From positions 1-58,586 of the forward strand of contig JAKARC010000012.1 of NCBI GenBank assembly GCA_021822385.1: DNA of 58,586 bases, read 5' to 3'. Below, piece by piece: positions 45,341-55,710 of the stretch. The stretch is from Pseudomonadota bacterium (lineage in GTDB: Bacteria > Pseudomonadota > Gammaproteobacteria > Steroidobacterales > Steroidobacteraceae). Numbering within the stretch: position 1 is the first letter of the stretch; the number at the start of each line of letters is the position of its first letter. The translations under genes and the position numbers were made by a program. The notes under the pieces are model-generated. The model made no database searches, had not been told where the DNA came from, and was given only the letters and a program-made list of their open reading frames with translations.

Positions 45341-46704
45341 AGATTCTCATTCTCGGCGCAGGTCAGGTGGGCCGCACCGTGGCGCGGCATTTCTCGCGCG
45401 AAGAAGCCAACGACGTGACGTTGGTCGATATCGACGAAGCGGTGCTGCGCGACATCCAGGACCGCCTCGACGTGCATACCGTTGCCGGTAACGCCGCTCA
45501 CCCCAATGTGCTCGAGGCGGCCGGCGCCGACGAGGCCGACCTGCTCATCGCGCTGACCACCAGCGACGAGGTCAATATGATGGCCTGCGAAGTGGCATTT
45601 CGCCTCTTTCGCACGCCGACCAAGATCGCGCGCATCCGTTCTCCCGAGTACACCGCGCGACCGCAGCTGTTCGGCGAACACGCGATCGCCGTTGATTTGT
45701 TCATCAGCCCCGAGCAGCTCGTCACCGGATATCTGGAGCGGCTGATCCAGCATCCCGGGGCCTTACAGGTGCTCGATTTCGCGGCCGGCAAGGTGTGCCT
45801 GGCGGGTGTGCGCGCCGAGCAGCGTGGCCCGCGGGTCGGGCATGCGGTGCGCGTGCTTGCCGAGCACCTCGATCAGGTGCAGGTACGCGTGGTGGCGATC
45901 TACCGCGACGGGCGGCATGTGATTCCCGATGGCGACACCATCATCCAGGCCGATGACGAGGTGTTTTTTCTCGCTGCCCGCGACGACGTCCGCAGCGTCA
46001 TTGGCGAGCTGCGCACCGACGGATCGCGGGTGCGGCGCGTGCTCATCGCCGGTGGCGGCAACATTGGACGGCTGCTCGCGCGCGCGCTCGAGGGCTCGGC
46101 GCAGGTCAAGTTGATCGAACATGATTCGGAACGTGCACGGCAGGTTTCCGAAGAGCTCGAGAATACCATCGTGCTCGCGGGTGACGGTGCCGACGAGCAG
46201 CTGCTCATCGAGGAGAACATCGACAGCACCGATGTGTTCGCGGCGGTGACCAATTCCGAGGAAGCCAATATCCTGTCGGCCATGCTCGCCAAGCGGCTGG
46301 GTGCCGGCCGGGTCATGGCGCTGGTGAATACACCGTCGTACGCCGAACTCGTCGAGAGCAGCATCGATGTGGCAGTGGCACCGCAGAACATCACCATCGG
46401 TTCGCTGCTCGCGCACGTGCGGCGGGGCGACGTGGTGCGGGTCCATTCGCTGCGGCGCGGCTCCGCCGAGGCAATCGAGGCGGTCGCGCGCGGCGATGAG
46501 CAAAACTCCCGTGTCATCGGGCGCACGGTCGCGGAAATCGAGTTGCCGGAAGGGGCTGCAATCGGCGCGATCGTACGTGGCGAGGAGGTGATCATGGCTC
46601 ATCACGACACCCGTATTCAGTCGAACGACCATCTGCTCCTGTTCCTCGCCGACCGGCGCCACATCGATACGGTCGAGCGGCTTCTTACCCGAGTCGCTCC
46701 GTAG
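45337..46704 (+). CDS. trkA: Trk potassium uptake regulatory subunit TrkA
   Basis: The 455-residue cytoplasmic protein has two tandem RCK modules, each an NAD-binding Rossmann domain plus RCK_C. The first has ILGAGQVGRTVA at the N-terminus and the second VLIAGGGNIGRLLA near 235. It gates the TrkH/TrkG channel in response to nucleotides. Length equals the family norm. It overlaps uvrD by 4 bases and lies 10 bases before trkH, forming a trkA-trkH pair. Confidence 0.95.
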   Translation: MKILILGAGQVGRTVARHFSREEANDVTLVDIDEAVLRDIQDRLDVHTVAGNAAHPNVLEAAGADEADLLIALTTSDEVNMMACEVAFRLFRTPTKIARIRSPEYTARPQLFGEHAIAVDLFISPEQLVTGYLERLIQHPGALQVLDFAAGKVCLAGVRAEQRGPRVGHAVRVLAEHLDQVQVRVVAIYRDGRHVIPDGDTIIQADDEVFFLAARDDVRSVIGELRTDGSRVRRVLIAGGGNIGRLLARALEGSAQVKLIEHDSERARQVSEELENTIVLAGDGADEQLLIEENIDSTDVFAAVTNSEEANILSAMLAKRLGAGRVMALVNTPSYAELVESSIDVAVAPQNITIGSLLAHVRRGDVVRVHSLRRGSAEAIEAVARGDEQNSRVIGRTVAEIELPEGAAIGAIVRGEEVIMAHHDTRIQSNDHLLLFLADRRHIDTVERLLTRVAP

Positions 46705-46714
46705 TCGCGGCGAC

Positions 46715-48166
46715 ATGCTCGGTATCCTCTACTTCCTGGGGCTGATCCTGTCCGTATTCGGCCTGGTCTACGCGCTGCCGATCGCCTGCTCGCTCGCCAC
46801 CGGGGACGGACTGTGGCCGATGTTCCTCATCTGTGCCGCGTTGACGGTGTGCGTGGGTACTGCGGTGGCGGCACTCACGTTTCGTTATCGGCGCGAGCTG
46901 AAGGCGCGCGACGGCTTCATGCTGATGACGTTCGGCTGGATACTCATTGCTGTCTTCGCCACTCTGCCGTTGTTGCTCGCGATCCCCGGTCTCACGTTCA
47001 CGCGCGCGTTGTTCGAGACGATGTCGGGTCTGACGACCACCGGCTCCACGGTGCTCACCGGCTTAGGCTCGCTCGCGCCATCATTGAACTTCTGGCGGTG
47101 CTCGCTCATCTGGGTCGGCGGGCTGGCGGTGATTGTGGTGGCGATGGGCGTCATGCCGCTGCTTGGAATCGGCGGCATGCAGCTCTATAACGCGGATGCT
47201 CCCGGTCCGGTGAAGGATCAGAAGCTCGAGCCGCGCATCACCGAAGCCGCACGCTCGGTCTGGCTTGTCTACGTGCTGCTGACCGTAGCGGGCATCGCCG
47301 GGTTGCGCGTGAGCGGCATGAACTGGTTCGACGCGATCTGCACCGCGTTCTCGGCGGTGTCGCTCGGCGGCTTTACGACCCACGATGCCAGTATCGGCTA
47401 CTTCCACTCCGCGGCGGTGGATGTGGTGCTGATGGTGCTGATGCTGGCGGCGTCGATGAATTTCACCCGCCACTTCGTGGCCTTGCGCCGCCTGACGCTG
47501 AAGCCCTACCGTCACGACCCGGAGTTCAAGGCCATGGCGGTGGTGCTCTCGGTGAGCGTCCTCGGCATCGCGGTGCTGCTGGCGATCGACGGCATCTATC
47601 CGAACTTCAACACCTCGCTGCGCTATGCCGCCTTCAATGTCGTGTCCATGGCAACCACGACCGGCTGGGTGACCGTGCGTGACGGCTTCAGCCGCTGGCC
47701 CGTGTTCGCACCCATCTGGATGCTGTTTCTCTCCGGCATCGTATGTAGTACCGGCACGACAGGCGGCGGCATCAAGATGTTCCGTACCCTGGTGTTGACC
47801 CGACAGTCGGGGCGTGAGCTGAAGCAGCTGGTTCATCCAAACAGTGTGGCGCCGGTGCGCATCGGCGGACGGCCCATCCCGGAGCGGATCGCCGATGCGG
47901 TTCTGGCTTTCATTTTTCTATATTTCATGGCGGTCGCGCTGCTGCTGTTCGCGATGCTGCTCACCGGTATCGGCTTCTCGCCCGCGTTCCGGGTAATCGT
48001 GGCCTGTATCAACAATACTGCCTATGGCTTGCCGGGTCGGGCCGCCTGGAGCCTGCATGGACTCAGCACGCCGCAGATCTGGATCTGCACCATCGCCATG
48101 TTGCTCGGGCGCCTGGAGATCTTCAGCGTCATCGTGCTGTTCACCCGCACCTACTGGCGCAAGTGA
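46715..48166 (+). CDS. trkH: Trk potassium uptake channel protein TrkH
   Basis: The 483-residue polytopic protein has four pore loops: TTTGST, SLGGFTT, TTTGW and, in the fourth, NNTAYG at 433-438. The first three carry the filter Gly. In the fourth, the usual Gly (as in NNLGPG of E. coli TrkH) is Ala436 and the following Pro is Tyr437. The rest, including GTTGGGIKM and the RLEIFSV end, is typical. It forms the K+ pathway with the adjacent TrkA. Whether the loop IV change alters selectivity is unknown. Confidence 0.93.
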   Translation: MLGILYFLGLILSVFGLVYALPIACSLATGDGLWPMFLICAALTVCVGTAVAALTFRYRRELKARDGFMLMTFGWILIAVFATLPLLLAIPGLTFTRALFETMSGLTTTGSTVLTGLGSLAPSLNFWRCSLIWVGGLAVIVVAMGVMPLLGIGGMQLYNADAPGPVKDQKLEPRITEAARSVWLVYVLLTVAGIAGLRVSGMNWFDAICTAFSAVSLGGFTTHDASIGYFHSAAVDVVLMVLMLAASMNFTRHFVALRRLTLKPYRHDPEFKAMAVVLSVSVLGIAVLLAIDGIYPNFNTSLRYAAFNVVSMATTTGWVTVRDGFSRWPVFAPIWMLFLSGIVCSTGTTGGGIKMFRTLVLTRQSGRELKQLVHPNSVAPVRIGGRPIPERIADAVLAFIFLYFMAVALLLFAMLLTGIGFSPAFRVIVACINNTAYGLPGRAAWSLHGLSTPQIWICTIAMLLGRLEIFSVIVLFTRTYWRK

Positions 48167-48168
48167 AC

Positions 48169-48187
48169 TCCGCTGCTGCTCAGCGGA
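48169..48187. terminator. Small hairpin between convergent trkH and pyrF
   Basis: TCCGCTG (48169-48175) pairs with CAGCGGA (48181-48187) around a 5-base loop, right at the junction of the two convergent stops. There is no T-run. A role in transcription end or mRNA protection is inferred from position. Confidence 0.35.
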
Positions 48188-49016
48188 CCGGGTGCATTCG
48201 GTGCAGGTTGATCTGGGCGCGTAATTCGGCCGCGGCGGCGCGCGCCGCCGCGGCGAAATCATCACCGCTCGAGGCGTAGAGGATCCCGCGCGAGGAGCTG
48301 ATGATCAGACCCGTTCCCGCGGTGGTCTGGCCGTTGCGCACGGCTGCGGCGACATCTCCGCCCTGTGCGCCAACGCCGGGCACGAGCAGCGGCATCTCGC
48401 CGACCAGCGCGCGCACTTCGGCGAGCTCGCGTGGATAAGTCGCCCCGACCACGAGCAGGCAGTTGCCGCGACCGTTCCATTCACGCGCCGCACGCTCGGC
48501 AACGACGTGAAAGAGCCGTCGGCCGGCAGCATCGACGCTGAGATCCTGCAGGTCCCGGGCACCCGGATTCGACGTGCGGCACAGCACGATGACACCACGG
48601 TCTGCGCGCTTGAAAAAGGGCTCGAGCGAATCTCCGCCCAGATAGGGATTGACCGTGACTGCGTCGGCCTCGTAACGCTCGAATGCTTCGATCGCATAAC
48701 GCTCGGCGGTATTGCCGACATCGCCGCGTTTGGCGTCGAGGATCACTGGCACGTCCGGATAAGAGCTGTGAATGTATTCGATGGTACGCTGCAGCTGATC
48801 CTCGGCTTCGTAGGCCGCGTAGTGAGCGAACTGCGGCTTGTACGCGCAGGCGAGATCGGCGGTGGCGTCGATGATTGCCTTGTTGAAGTGAAAGATCGGC
48901 GAGGCATGCGCGGCGATGTGCGCGGGGAATCGCTCCAGTTCCGGATCAAGGCCGATGCACAGTAGCGAGTCATTGCGTGCCCAGCTGCGCGCGAGTCGAT
49001 CGAGAAAGGCGCTCAT
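48180..49016 (-). CDS. pyrF: Orotidine 5'-phosphate decarboxylase (class 2)
   Basis: The 278-residue protein belongs to the longer type-2 OMP decarboxylases. The catalytic block is [15 protein letters not shown], preceded by CIGLDPE and FNKAIIDAT and followed by [12 protein letters not shown] and [10 protein letters not shown]. It makes UMP in the last pyrimidine step. It overlaps mnmG by 4 bases on the same strand, so the two form a minus-strand unit with mnmG first. Confidence 0.94.
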   Translation of the reverse strand: MSAFLDRLARSWARNDSLLCIGLDPELERFPAHIAAHASPIFHFNKAIIDATADLACAYKPQFAHYAAYEAEDQLQRTIEYIHSSYPDVPVILDAKRGDVGNTAERYAIEAFERYEADAVTVNPYLGGDSLEPFFKRADRGVIVLCRTSNPGARDLQDLSVDAAGRRLFHVVAERAAREWNGRGNCLLVVGATYPRELAEVRALVGEMPLLVPGVGAQGGDVAAAVRNGQTTAGTGLIISSSRGILYASSGDDFAAAARAAAAELRAQINLHRMHPVR

Positions 49017-50932
49017 GCGACGCGCGCTGCGGCGCCGTGGGCGCGTTTCTTCAGATGCACCAGGAGCAATGTAACTGCGGCGGGAGTGACACCGGGCACG
49101 CGGCCGGCCTGTCCAAGCGTCGCTGGCCGATATTCGGTCAGTCGCGCGCGCACTTCGTGCGATAGACCTGCGATCTGCGCGTAGTCGATATCCTCGGGCA
49201 ACCGCGTCTGCTCGTTGCGTCGCTGCCGTTCGATCTCCTCCAGCTGACGCTCGATGTAGCCGGCGTACTTCGCCAGCGCTTCCACCTGCACGCTCACTTG
49301 GGATGCAATCCGATCATCGGCAAATTCCTCCGTCGCCGCCGGGTCGGGTCCGGCAACCTCGAGCAACGCCGGGTAGGCAACCTCGGGCCGCCGTAGCAGC
49401 TCGAACGCCGATACGTCGCGCGCCAGCGCGCCGCCGAGCACGCGTGCGCACCAGTCGGCATCGAGGCTGGTGGGGTGCAGCCTGACGGACCGAAGACGCG
49501 CGACCTCGTACTCGACGCGCCGCTGCTTGGCTTCGAAGAGACGCCAGCGTTCATCATCGATCAGACCCATGTCGCGGCCGATGGGTGTCAGCCGGGTGTC
49601 GGCGTTGTCTTCGCGCAGTAACAGACGATGCTCGGCCCGGCTGGTGAACATGCGATAGGGCTCGCGCGTTCCGCGCGTCACCAGGTCATCGATCAGCACA
49701 CCGAGATAGCCGTCGCTGCGCCCGGGAATCCAGGGCTCTTGCCCGCGGGTCGCGCGCGCCGCATTGATGCCGGCGAGCAGACCCTGCGCCGCAGCCTCCT
49801 CGTAGCCGGTCGTGCCATTGATCTGGCCGGCAAAATACAAACCGCGCACGGCGCGCGACTCAAGCGAGGGTCGCAGATCGCGCGGATCGAAGAAGTCGTA
49901 TTCGATGGCATATCCCGGCCGGGTGACATGCGCGTTTTGAAAGCCGGGAATGCTGTGTATCAGCGCGATCTGCACGTCGAACGGCAGGCTGGTCGAGATG
50001 CCATTGGGGTAGATCTCGTGCGTCGTCAGCCCCTCCGGCTCGACGAAGATCTGATGCGAAGTGCGGTCGGGAAATCGCACCACCTTGTCCTCGATTGATG
50101 GACAGTAGCGTGGCCCCACTCCCTCGATGGCCCCGGTGAACATCGGTGAACGGTCGGTGGCCGCACGGATTATGGCGTGGGTATGCTCGGTGGTATGGGT
50201 GATATGGCAGGGCACTTGCCGCGGATGCTCGCCCGGGCGTCCGAGAAAGGAGAAGACCGGCAGCGGCTGATCGCTGTGCTGCTCGGGCATGACGCTGTAG
50301 TCGATCGTACGCCCGTCCAGACGCGGTGGCGTACCGGTCTTGAGCCGGCCGGTCCGCAGCGCGAGCTCCCGCAAACGCTGCGAGAGACGATTCGAGGCCG
50401 CTTCTCCGGCCCGGCCGCCGGCGTGGCTGTCGAGTCCGACATGGATGCGACCACCGAGGAACGTTCCGGCTGTGAGTACCACGCAAGGCGCGGCGAAGAC
50501 GATTCCGGTTGCAGTGACCACCGCGCGGACCGCATCGCCCGCGAGCATGAGATCCGTTACCTCCTGCTGAAACACCGCAAGACGCGGTTCGGACTCGATC
50601 TGCGCGCGGATCGCCTGTTTGTACAGTAGCCGGTCGGCCTGCGCACGCGTGGCACGCACCGCCGGACCCTTGCTGCCGTTCAGTATGCGGAACTGAATTC
50701 CGGCACGATCGGCCGCGCGGGCCATCGCACCCCCGAGCGCGTCGATCTCCCGCACCAGGTGGCCCTTGCCGATGCCGCCGATCGCGGGGTTGCAGCTCAT
50801 CTGTCCGAGCGTCTCGACGTTGTGCGTCAGCAGCAGCGTGCTCGCGCCCATGCGCGCGGCCGCGAGCGCAGCCTCCGTGCCGGCATGGCCGCCACCGATG
50901 ACGATGACTTCGAAGGACTGGGTAAATCTCAT
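49013..50932 (-). CDS. mnmG: tRNA uridine-5-carboxymethylaminomethyl modification enzyme MnmG (GidA)
   Basis: The 639-residue FAD protein with MnmE builds cmnm5U34 in certain tRNAs. The FAD motif [14 protein letters not shown] is near the N-terminus. [22 protein letters not shown], the conserved Cys-containing PCHITHT and [21 protein letters not shown] follow, as does the C-terminal helical domain for MnmE/tRNA binding. Full length. The gene is divergent from the S33 peptidase gene, with 65 bases between the starts. Confidence 0.96.
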   Translation of the reverse strand: MRFTQSFEVIVIGGGHAGTEAALAAARMGASTLLLTHNVETLGQMSCNPAIGGIGKGHLVREIDALGGAMARAADRAGIQFRILNGSKGPAVRATRAQADRLLYKQAIRAQIESEPRLAVFQQEVTDLMLAGDAVRAVVTATGIVFAAPCVVLTAGTFLGGRIHVGLDSHAGGRAGEAASNRLSQRLRELALRTGRLKTGTPPRLDGRTIDYSVMPEQHSDQPLPVFSFLGRPGEHPRQVPCHITHTTEHTHAIIRAATDRSPMFTGAIEGVGPRYCPSIEDKVVRFPDRTSHQIFVEPEGLTTHEIYPNGISTSLPFDVQIALIHSIPGFQNAHVTRPGYAIEYDFFDPRDLRPSLESRAVRGLYFAGQINGTTGYEEAAAQGLLAGINAARATRGQEPWIPGRSDGYLGVLIDDLVTRGTREPYRMFTSRAEHRLLLREDNADTRLTPIGRDMGLIDDERWRLFEAKQRRVEYEVARLRSVRLHPTSLDADWCARVLGGALARDVSAFELLRRPEVAYPALLEVAGPDPAATEEFADDRIASQVSVQVEALAKYAGYIERQLEEIERQRRNEQTRLPEDIDYAQIAGLSHEVRARLTEYRPATLGQAGRVPGVTPAAVTLLLVHLKKRAHGAAARVA

Positions 50933-50997
50933 GCGTATAGTGTAGTGCAGGCCGCGGTCCGGCCCAAACGGCGCGGCCCAGTTCGCCCGAGTACATT

Positions 50998-52497
50998 ATG
51001 ATGCCGGGTGTGGTGCGAGGTGTAGCGCGAAATCTGGGCCGGGCTCTGATCGGCGCAAGTGTTCTGTGGGGTGCGGCCCCGGTCGCCGCGCATATTGCAC
51101 TGGCGCCGTGCGAACTGCGCTCGAGCGGCGATCTGATGCTGGTGAAGGCCGAGTGCGGCCGGCTGCCGGTGCTGCAGAATCCGGCCCATCCGCACGGCCG
51201 CACGATCGATCTTGCCATCGCCGTGGTGCCGGCCGTGCGCACCGTGCCGCGCCCTGACCCGCTGTTCGTTCTGGCCGGTGGGCCGGGTGAGGCCGCCACC
51301 ACGTTCTATGCCGGCGTCGCGAGTGCGTTCGCCTTGATCCATCGTGACCGCGACATCGTTCTGGTCGATCAGCGCGGCACCGGGGGTTCCAACGCGCTCA
51401 ACTGTCCGGCAACGCGGCAGCGCACAGCGCATCAGTGGGGGGCGCCGACCCGAGCCGAGATCGTCGCGGCGACCGAGCAGTGTCTGCGTGCGCTGCGCCG
51501 GCATGCGCACGTGCGCGATTACACGACGGATCTGGCCGTCGGCGATTTGAACCGCGTGCGTATTGCCCTCGGCTACCGCAAGATCAACCTCTATGGATCG
51601 TCCTACGGCACCGTGGTGGCGCAGGAATATCTACGCCGTTTCCCACAGCACGTGCGCAGCATGATTCTCGATGGCGTCGTGCCGCCGCAGGTGCCGATCG
51701 GCGCCCTGAGCGCTCTCAGTGCGCAACGAGCCGTCGATCGAATTTTCGCCGAGTGCGCTGCAGCGCCGGCCTGTCACGCCCATTTCGGCAACCCGCTCGT
51801 GACCTATCATCATGTCATGTCCGCTCTGCAGGCCCATCCGGTGCGGGTGACCGTGCCGGATCCGACCCGCGGTACGCCGGTCGCACTGCGCCTGGGGCTC
51901 TATCAGCTCGGGCAGGTGCTGCGTCTGGCCAGCTATACTCCGGCGCTCGCGGCGCTTCTGCCGCTTGATCTGCAGGCGGCAGCCGCCGGGAATTACGGGC
52001 CGCTTGCGGGGCAATTCCTGTTCATCGATCGGGTGTACAGCCACGCGATTGCCGCCGGCATGAACAACACCGTAATCTGCTCCGAGGACGTACCTTTTTA
52101 TCACGTCACCGCGGCTCAGCGCGCGGCGATGCGCCGAACCTTTCTCGGCACGGCGCCGCTGCGCGAACTTCAGACCGTCTGCAAACTCTGGCCCAAAGGT
52201 CCCGTGGGCCCGAACTTCCATGCTCCGTTGCACTCGACCGTGCCCGTGCTGCTGCTCTCGGGCGGCAATGATCCGATTACCCCCCCGCGCTACGCACGGC
52301 TGGCTGCGCGCGGCTACCCGAACAGCGTGAATGTGGTGGTGCCGGACGGTGGGCATGGCCAACTGATGGATCCCTGCATGGACCAGGTGATGGCGCAATT
52401 CGTGCAGCGCGCCTCGGTGGTAGGTCTGAACCTCTCGTGCATTCGTGCAGCGCGGCCGATGCCGTTCTTTCTCACCCTGAACGGACCTGGACCCTGA
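50998..52497 (+). CDS. Secreted S33-family alpha/beta-hydrolase (prolyl/tripeptidyl aminopeptidase-like)
   Basis: The 499-residue protein has a signal peptide (RNLGRALIGASVLWGAAPVAA). The oxyanion segment is LAGGPGEAAT, followed by VDQRGTGGSN, the nucleophile elbow GSSYGT, the acid in GGNDPITPP and the His in DGGHGQL. This order and the paired Cys residues match S33 peptidases of the tripeptidyl/proline aminopeptidase group. It probably trims peptides in the periplasm. A second ATG at 51001 is an equal start candidate. The ABC genes follow after 13 bases. Confidence 0.85.
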   Translation: MMPGVVRGVARNLGRALIGASVLWGAAPVAAHIALAPCELRSSGDLMLVKAECGRLPVLQNPAHPHGRTIDLAIAVVPAVRTVPRPDPLFVLAGGPGEAATTFYAGVASAFALIHRDRDIVLVDQRGTGGSNALNCPATRQRTAHQWGAPTRAEIVAATEQCLRALRRHAHVRDYTTDLAVGDLNRVRIALGYRKINLYGSSYGTVVAQEYLRRFPQHVRSMILDGVVPPQVPIGALSALSAQRAVDRIFAECAAAPACHAHFGNPLVTYHHVMSALQAHPVRVTVPDPTRGTPVALRLGLYQLGQVLRLASYTPALAALLPLDLQAAAAGNYGPLAGQFLFIDRVYSHAIAAGMNNTVICSEDVPFYHVTAAQRAAMRRTFLGTAPLRELQTVCKLWPKGPVGPNFHAPLHSTVPVLLLSGGNDPITPPRYARLAARGYPNSVNVVVPDGGHGQLMDPCMDQVMAQFVQRASVVGLNLSCIRAARPMPFFLTLNGPGP

Positions 52498-52510
52498 GCG
52501 CGCCACCGAT

Positions 52511-53248
52511 ATGATCGAGGCACGGGAACTCAGCAAACGTTTCGGCGCGCTGAGCGCGATCGATGGCGTGTCCTTGCGGGCCGCTGACGGTCGCATTACC
52601 GGGCTGCTCGGTCCGAACGGCGCAGGTAAGTCGACAACCTTGCGCATCCTCTATACCGTGTTGACCCCCGATGGCGGCGAGGCCTGGATCGACGGCGTGA
52701 GCGTGCTCGCCGAGCCGCTCGAGGCCCGGCGACGCATGGGAGTGCTCGCGCACGGCGCCGGGGTCTATCCGAACCTGACGGCGCGCGAGAACATCGAGTA
52801 CTTCGGCGCATTGCACGGGCTCGAGCGCGACGTTCGGCGCGCGCGCGCGGCGGAGTTGATCACGCGGCTCGAGATGACGGCGTTTGCGGATCGTCCGGCC
52901 AAGGGGTTTTCCCAGGGCGAGCGCGTCAAGACTGCGCTCGCGCGCGCGCTCGTACATCAGCCGCGCAACGTGCTGCTCGATGAGCCGACCAACGGCCTCG
53001 ATGTGATGGCTGTGCGCACTCTGCGCCGGCTGCTCGGACAGTTGCGCGACGCGGGTCATTGCATTTTGTTCTCGAGCCATGTCATGCAGGAAGTGGCGGC
53101 GCTATGTGACGAGGTGATCATCATCGCCGGCGGCCGCGTCGTCGCCCAAGGCGAGCCTGAGGCGCTCAAAGCCCGCGCCGCAACCGCGTCCCTCGAGGAG
53201 GCGTTCGTCCGGCTGATCGACTCGAGCGACCGGGGCAGCGCACCATGA
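52511..53248 (+). CDS. ABC transporter ATP-binding protein (NatA-like)
   Basis: The 245-residue ATPase has Walker A GPNGAGKST near 36-44, signature FSQGERVK (the SQG form common in NatA-type proteins), Walker B VLLDEPTNGLD and the switch His in SSHVM. With the next gene it forms a Na+/drug-type exporter; substrate not known. The last codons overlap the permease start as ATGA. Confidence 0.9.
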   Translation: MIEARELSKRFGALSAIDGVSLRAADGRITGLLGPNGAGKSTTLRILYTVLTPDGGEAWIDGVSVLAEPLEARRRMGVLAHGAGVYPNLTARENIEYFGALHGLERDVRRARAAELITRLEMTAFADRPAKGFSQGERVKTALARALVHQPRNVLLDEPTNGLDVMAVRTLRRLLGQLRDAGHCILFSSHVMQEVAALCDEVIIIAGGRVVAQGEPEALKARAATASLEEAFVRLIDSSDRGSAP

Positions 53249-54420
53249 GAGCGATCTGGCGCGTCTTCGGCAAGGAGGTCCGCGAGACGCTGCGCGACCG
53301 CCGCTCCTTGTTCACGACGCTCATCGTCGGACCGCTGCTGATACCGGCGTTGATTGGCACGGTGATTTCGCTCGCCATCCGCCACAGCGGCACCGAAAAT
53401 ACCGGACCCATCATGCTCAGCGTGGCCCACGCTGACCGTGCGCCGCGACTGCTGGGATTTCTGCGGCAATACCAGGTTGAAATCACGACGGTCAATACCG
53501 ACCGTGAACGCGCGCGCCGCCTGGTCGCGCATGCGCAGGGGCCACTGCTCTATATCCCGCGTGACTTCGGGGCGCGGCTGATGGCCGGAGAGCCGGCACC
53601 GCTGCGCCTGTACGCCAATGAATCGAACCGCAGCGTGCAGGGCAAGGTGGCGCGCCTGAGTTCACTGATCGCACTCTACAGCGGCACGATCGCGCGGCTG
53701 CGATTGGTCGTGCGCGGACTCGACCCGCAGCTGCTCACGCCCATTGCAATGCACCTGATCGATACCTCGACCCCGCAGAGCCGGGCGGCGCTGACGCTCG
53801 GCATCCTGAGTTACGCTATCCTGTTCACGATGTTGATGAGTGGGCTGTACATCGCCATCGATACCACCGCCGGGGAGCGCGAGCGCGGTACGCTTGAACC
53901 GCTCCTGACGGTGCCGGTCGCACGCGAGCAGCTGGTCTACGGCAAATTGCTGGCCGCCTGCGCCATGATGCTCGTAGCGTTGGTGCTGACGGTCACGGTC
54001 TTTGCGATCACGCTGCCGCATGTCGGTTTGGCGCGGCTCGGCATGAGTGCCAACTTCGGCCCCGCTGTGGCGGCCGGCATCGTGCTCGGCTGCATGCCGC
54101 TCATTCCTGCCGGTGCAGCACTGATGATTCTTGTCGCCTCCTACACGCGCAGCTACCGTGAAGCGCAGACTTATGTCGGACTGGTGCTGCTGGTGCCGAC
54201 CCTGCCGCTCATTTTTGCCAATATTCTGGGACTCGCGCCGCGCCCGGCGCTGATGGCGGTTCCTTCCCTCAGTCAGCACTTCATCATCATGGGCCTGCTG
54301 CGCGGTCAACCCCTGCCGGGGGGTGAGGTTGCGATCTCGGTGGGCGTGAGTCTGGCGCTCGGCGCGGTGCTCGTTCAGCTGGCCGGGCGTCTTTACCGGC
54401 GCGAACGTCTGCTTGGATGA
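53245..54420 (+). CDS. ABC transporter permease (NatB-like, ABC-2 family)
   Basis: The 391-residue membrane protein has one N-terminal hydrophobic segment (SLFTTLIVGPLLIPALIG), a large extracytoplasmic loop of about 130 residues, then five to six C-terminal membrane segments. The cytoplasmic motif ERERGTLEPLLTVPVAREQL is the ABC-2 hallmark. It partners the preceding ATPase. Similar NatAB pairs export sodium or hydrophobic compounds; here the substrate is open. Confidence 0.88.
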   Translation: MRAIWRVFGKEVRETLRDRRSLFTTLIVGPLLIPALIGTVISLAIRHSGTENTGPIMLSVAHADRAPRLLGFLRQYQVEITTVNTDRERARRLVAHAQGPLLYIPRDFGARLMAGEPAPLRLYANESNRSVQGKVARLSSLIALYSGTIARLRLVVRGLDPQLLTPIAMHLIDTSTPQSRAALTLGILSYAILFTMLMSGLYIAIDTTAGERERGTLEPLLTVPVAREQLVYGKLLAACAMMLVALVLTVTVFAITLPHVGLARLGMSANFGPAVAAGIVLGCMPLIPAGAALMILVASYTRSYREAQTYVGLVLLVPTLPLIFANILGLAPRPALMAVPSLSQHFIIMGLLRGQPLPGGEVAISVGVSLALGAVLVQLAGRLYRRERLLG

Positions 54421-54463
54421 GTGCGTGCACGGGCGGGGACCCCATCTCAATGGAGGCTGAACG

Positions 54464-55174
54464 ATGCGTTGCATGATCCTGCTGGGCCTTGCTGCGGCGC
54501 CGGCGCTCGCGTGGGCGGGCGTCAGAGGGCCGGCTGCTCCCTTGACGACAGTGCGCGTGACCGCCATGGCGACGGTTGCGCAAATGCCCGATCGCGCCTA
54601 CCTCGAAGTCGGTGTACGGACAGAATCGCCGCACCTGCAAGGCGCCGCCGCCGGCAATGCCGCCCGGGTGAGCAGAGTGCTGGCGGCCGTGCGCCACGTT
54701 GCCGGTCGCCGCGCGCAGCTGACGACCTCGAACTACTCCGTTGCGCCTCAGTATCAGTACTTCAGCGATGGTCGTCCGCCGAGGCTCACGGGGTACATCG
54801 TGAACAACGATGTGCGTATCCGGCTGGATAATCTCGCGCGTGTTGCCCGCGTCATCGACGCGGCGACCGCCGCGGGCGCGAACCTTGAACGTAACCTACG
54901 CTTTGTATTGCGCGACCCCCAGGCGGCTCGGTTGCGCGCACTGGCCCGGGCGGCTCAGCACGCTCACCAGGCGGCGGCGACGCTCGCGAGGGCCCTGAAC
55001 CTGCGGATCGTGCGGATTGCGGCGGTACGGCAGACCGATGTTCCGGGTGCCGCGCCGAGGCCACCTGTCTTTGCCCAGGCAATGCGTCTACCTGCGAGTA
55101 CGACGCCCATTGCATGGAGTGCGATCCGGACCACGGCCGGTGTCACGCTGACAGTGGTCGCGGCGCCGCGGTAG
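54464..55174 (+). CDS. Periplasmic SIMPL-domain (DUF541) protein
   Basis: The 236-residue protein has a short signal peptide (MRCMILLGLAAAPALAWA). The SIMPL/BP26 pattern follows: VRVTAMATVAQMPDRAYLEVGV at the start, then TTSNYSVAPQYQY and the GYIVNNDVRIRL stretch. Family function is poorly defined; links to oxidative stress and channel-like assemblies have been proposed. It follows the ABC permease by 43 bases and may share its transcript. AATGGAGGCTGA just before the ATG contains a good binding site. Confidence 0.82.
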   Translation: MRCMILLGLAAAPALAWAGVRGPAAPLTTVRVTAMATVAQMPDRAYLEVGVRTESPHLQGAAAGNAARVSRVLAAVRHVAGRRAQLTTSNYSVAPQYQYFSDGRPPRLTGYIVNNDVRIRLDNLARVARVIDAATAAGANLERNLRFVLRDPQAARLRALARAAQHAHQAAATLARALNLRIVRIAAVRQTDVPGAAPRPPVFAQAMRLPASTTPIAWSAIRTTAGVTLTVVAAPR

Positions 55175-55236
55175 GGGTACTCTCGGCGGTGAAGTCCACG
55201 TGCGGCACGCCGCGGCGTGTCCGAGAGGAGGGTGAG

Positions 55237-55665
55237 ATGATTACCGTACGTCACCTGCTCCAGAGCAAACAGCCGGCACTGTTCACGATCGGGCCGGATG
55301 CGCCAGTGATCGAGGCGGTGCGCGCGATGGCCGAGCACGGCGTCGGCGCCCTCCTCGTGATGCGCGGGGCAACGTTGACCGGCATCGTTTCCGAACGTGA
55401 TTATGCGCGCAAGGTGGTATTACTCGGCCGGGCTTCGGCCGACACTCCCGTCGCGCACATCATGAGTTCCCCAGTGGTGACTGTGGCCCCGCAGACCAGC
55501 GTGCAGCGCTGCATGATGCTGATGACCGAACGGCGCATCCGCCACCTGCCCGTGGTCGAGGGCGGCGGAGTGATCGGCGTCGTGTCGATCGGCGATCTCG
55601 TCAAAGCGGTGATGGAGGAGCAGCAGCACACCATCGAGCAGCTCGAGAGCTACATCCACGGATAG
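55237..55665 (+). CDS. CBS-domain pair protein
   Basis: The 142-residue cytoplasmic protein consists of two CBS repeats: about 8-65, ending GIVSERDYARKVV, and about 73-130, with HIMSSPVVTVAPQTS and GVVSIGDLVKAV. Such stand-alone pairs bind adenine nucleotides or NAD(H) and act as energy sensors. The ATG at 55237 has GAGGAGG upstream, the strongest binding site in this area; the in-frame extension to 55114 overlaps the SIMPL gene and is rejected. ilvA is convergent. Confidence 0.88.
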   Translation: MITVRHLLQSKQPALFTIGPDAPVIEAVRAMAEHGVGALLVMRGATLTGIVSERDYARKVVLLGRASADTPVAHIMSSPVVTVAPQTSVQRCMMLMTERRIRHLPVVEGGGVIGVVSIGDLVKAVMEEQQHTIEQLESYIHG

Positions 55666-55710
55666 CCACATCGAGCGCTGCGCGGCCGCCGCCCGGATGA
55701 CCTGCGCTGC

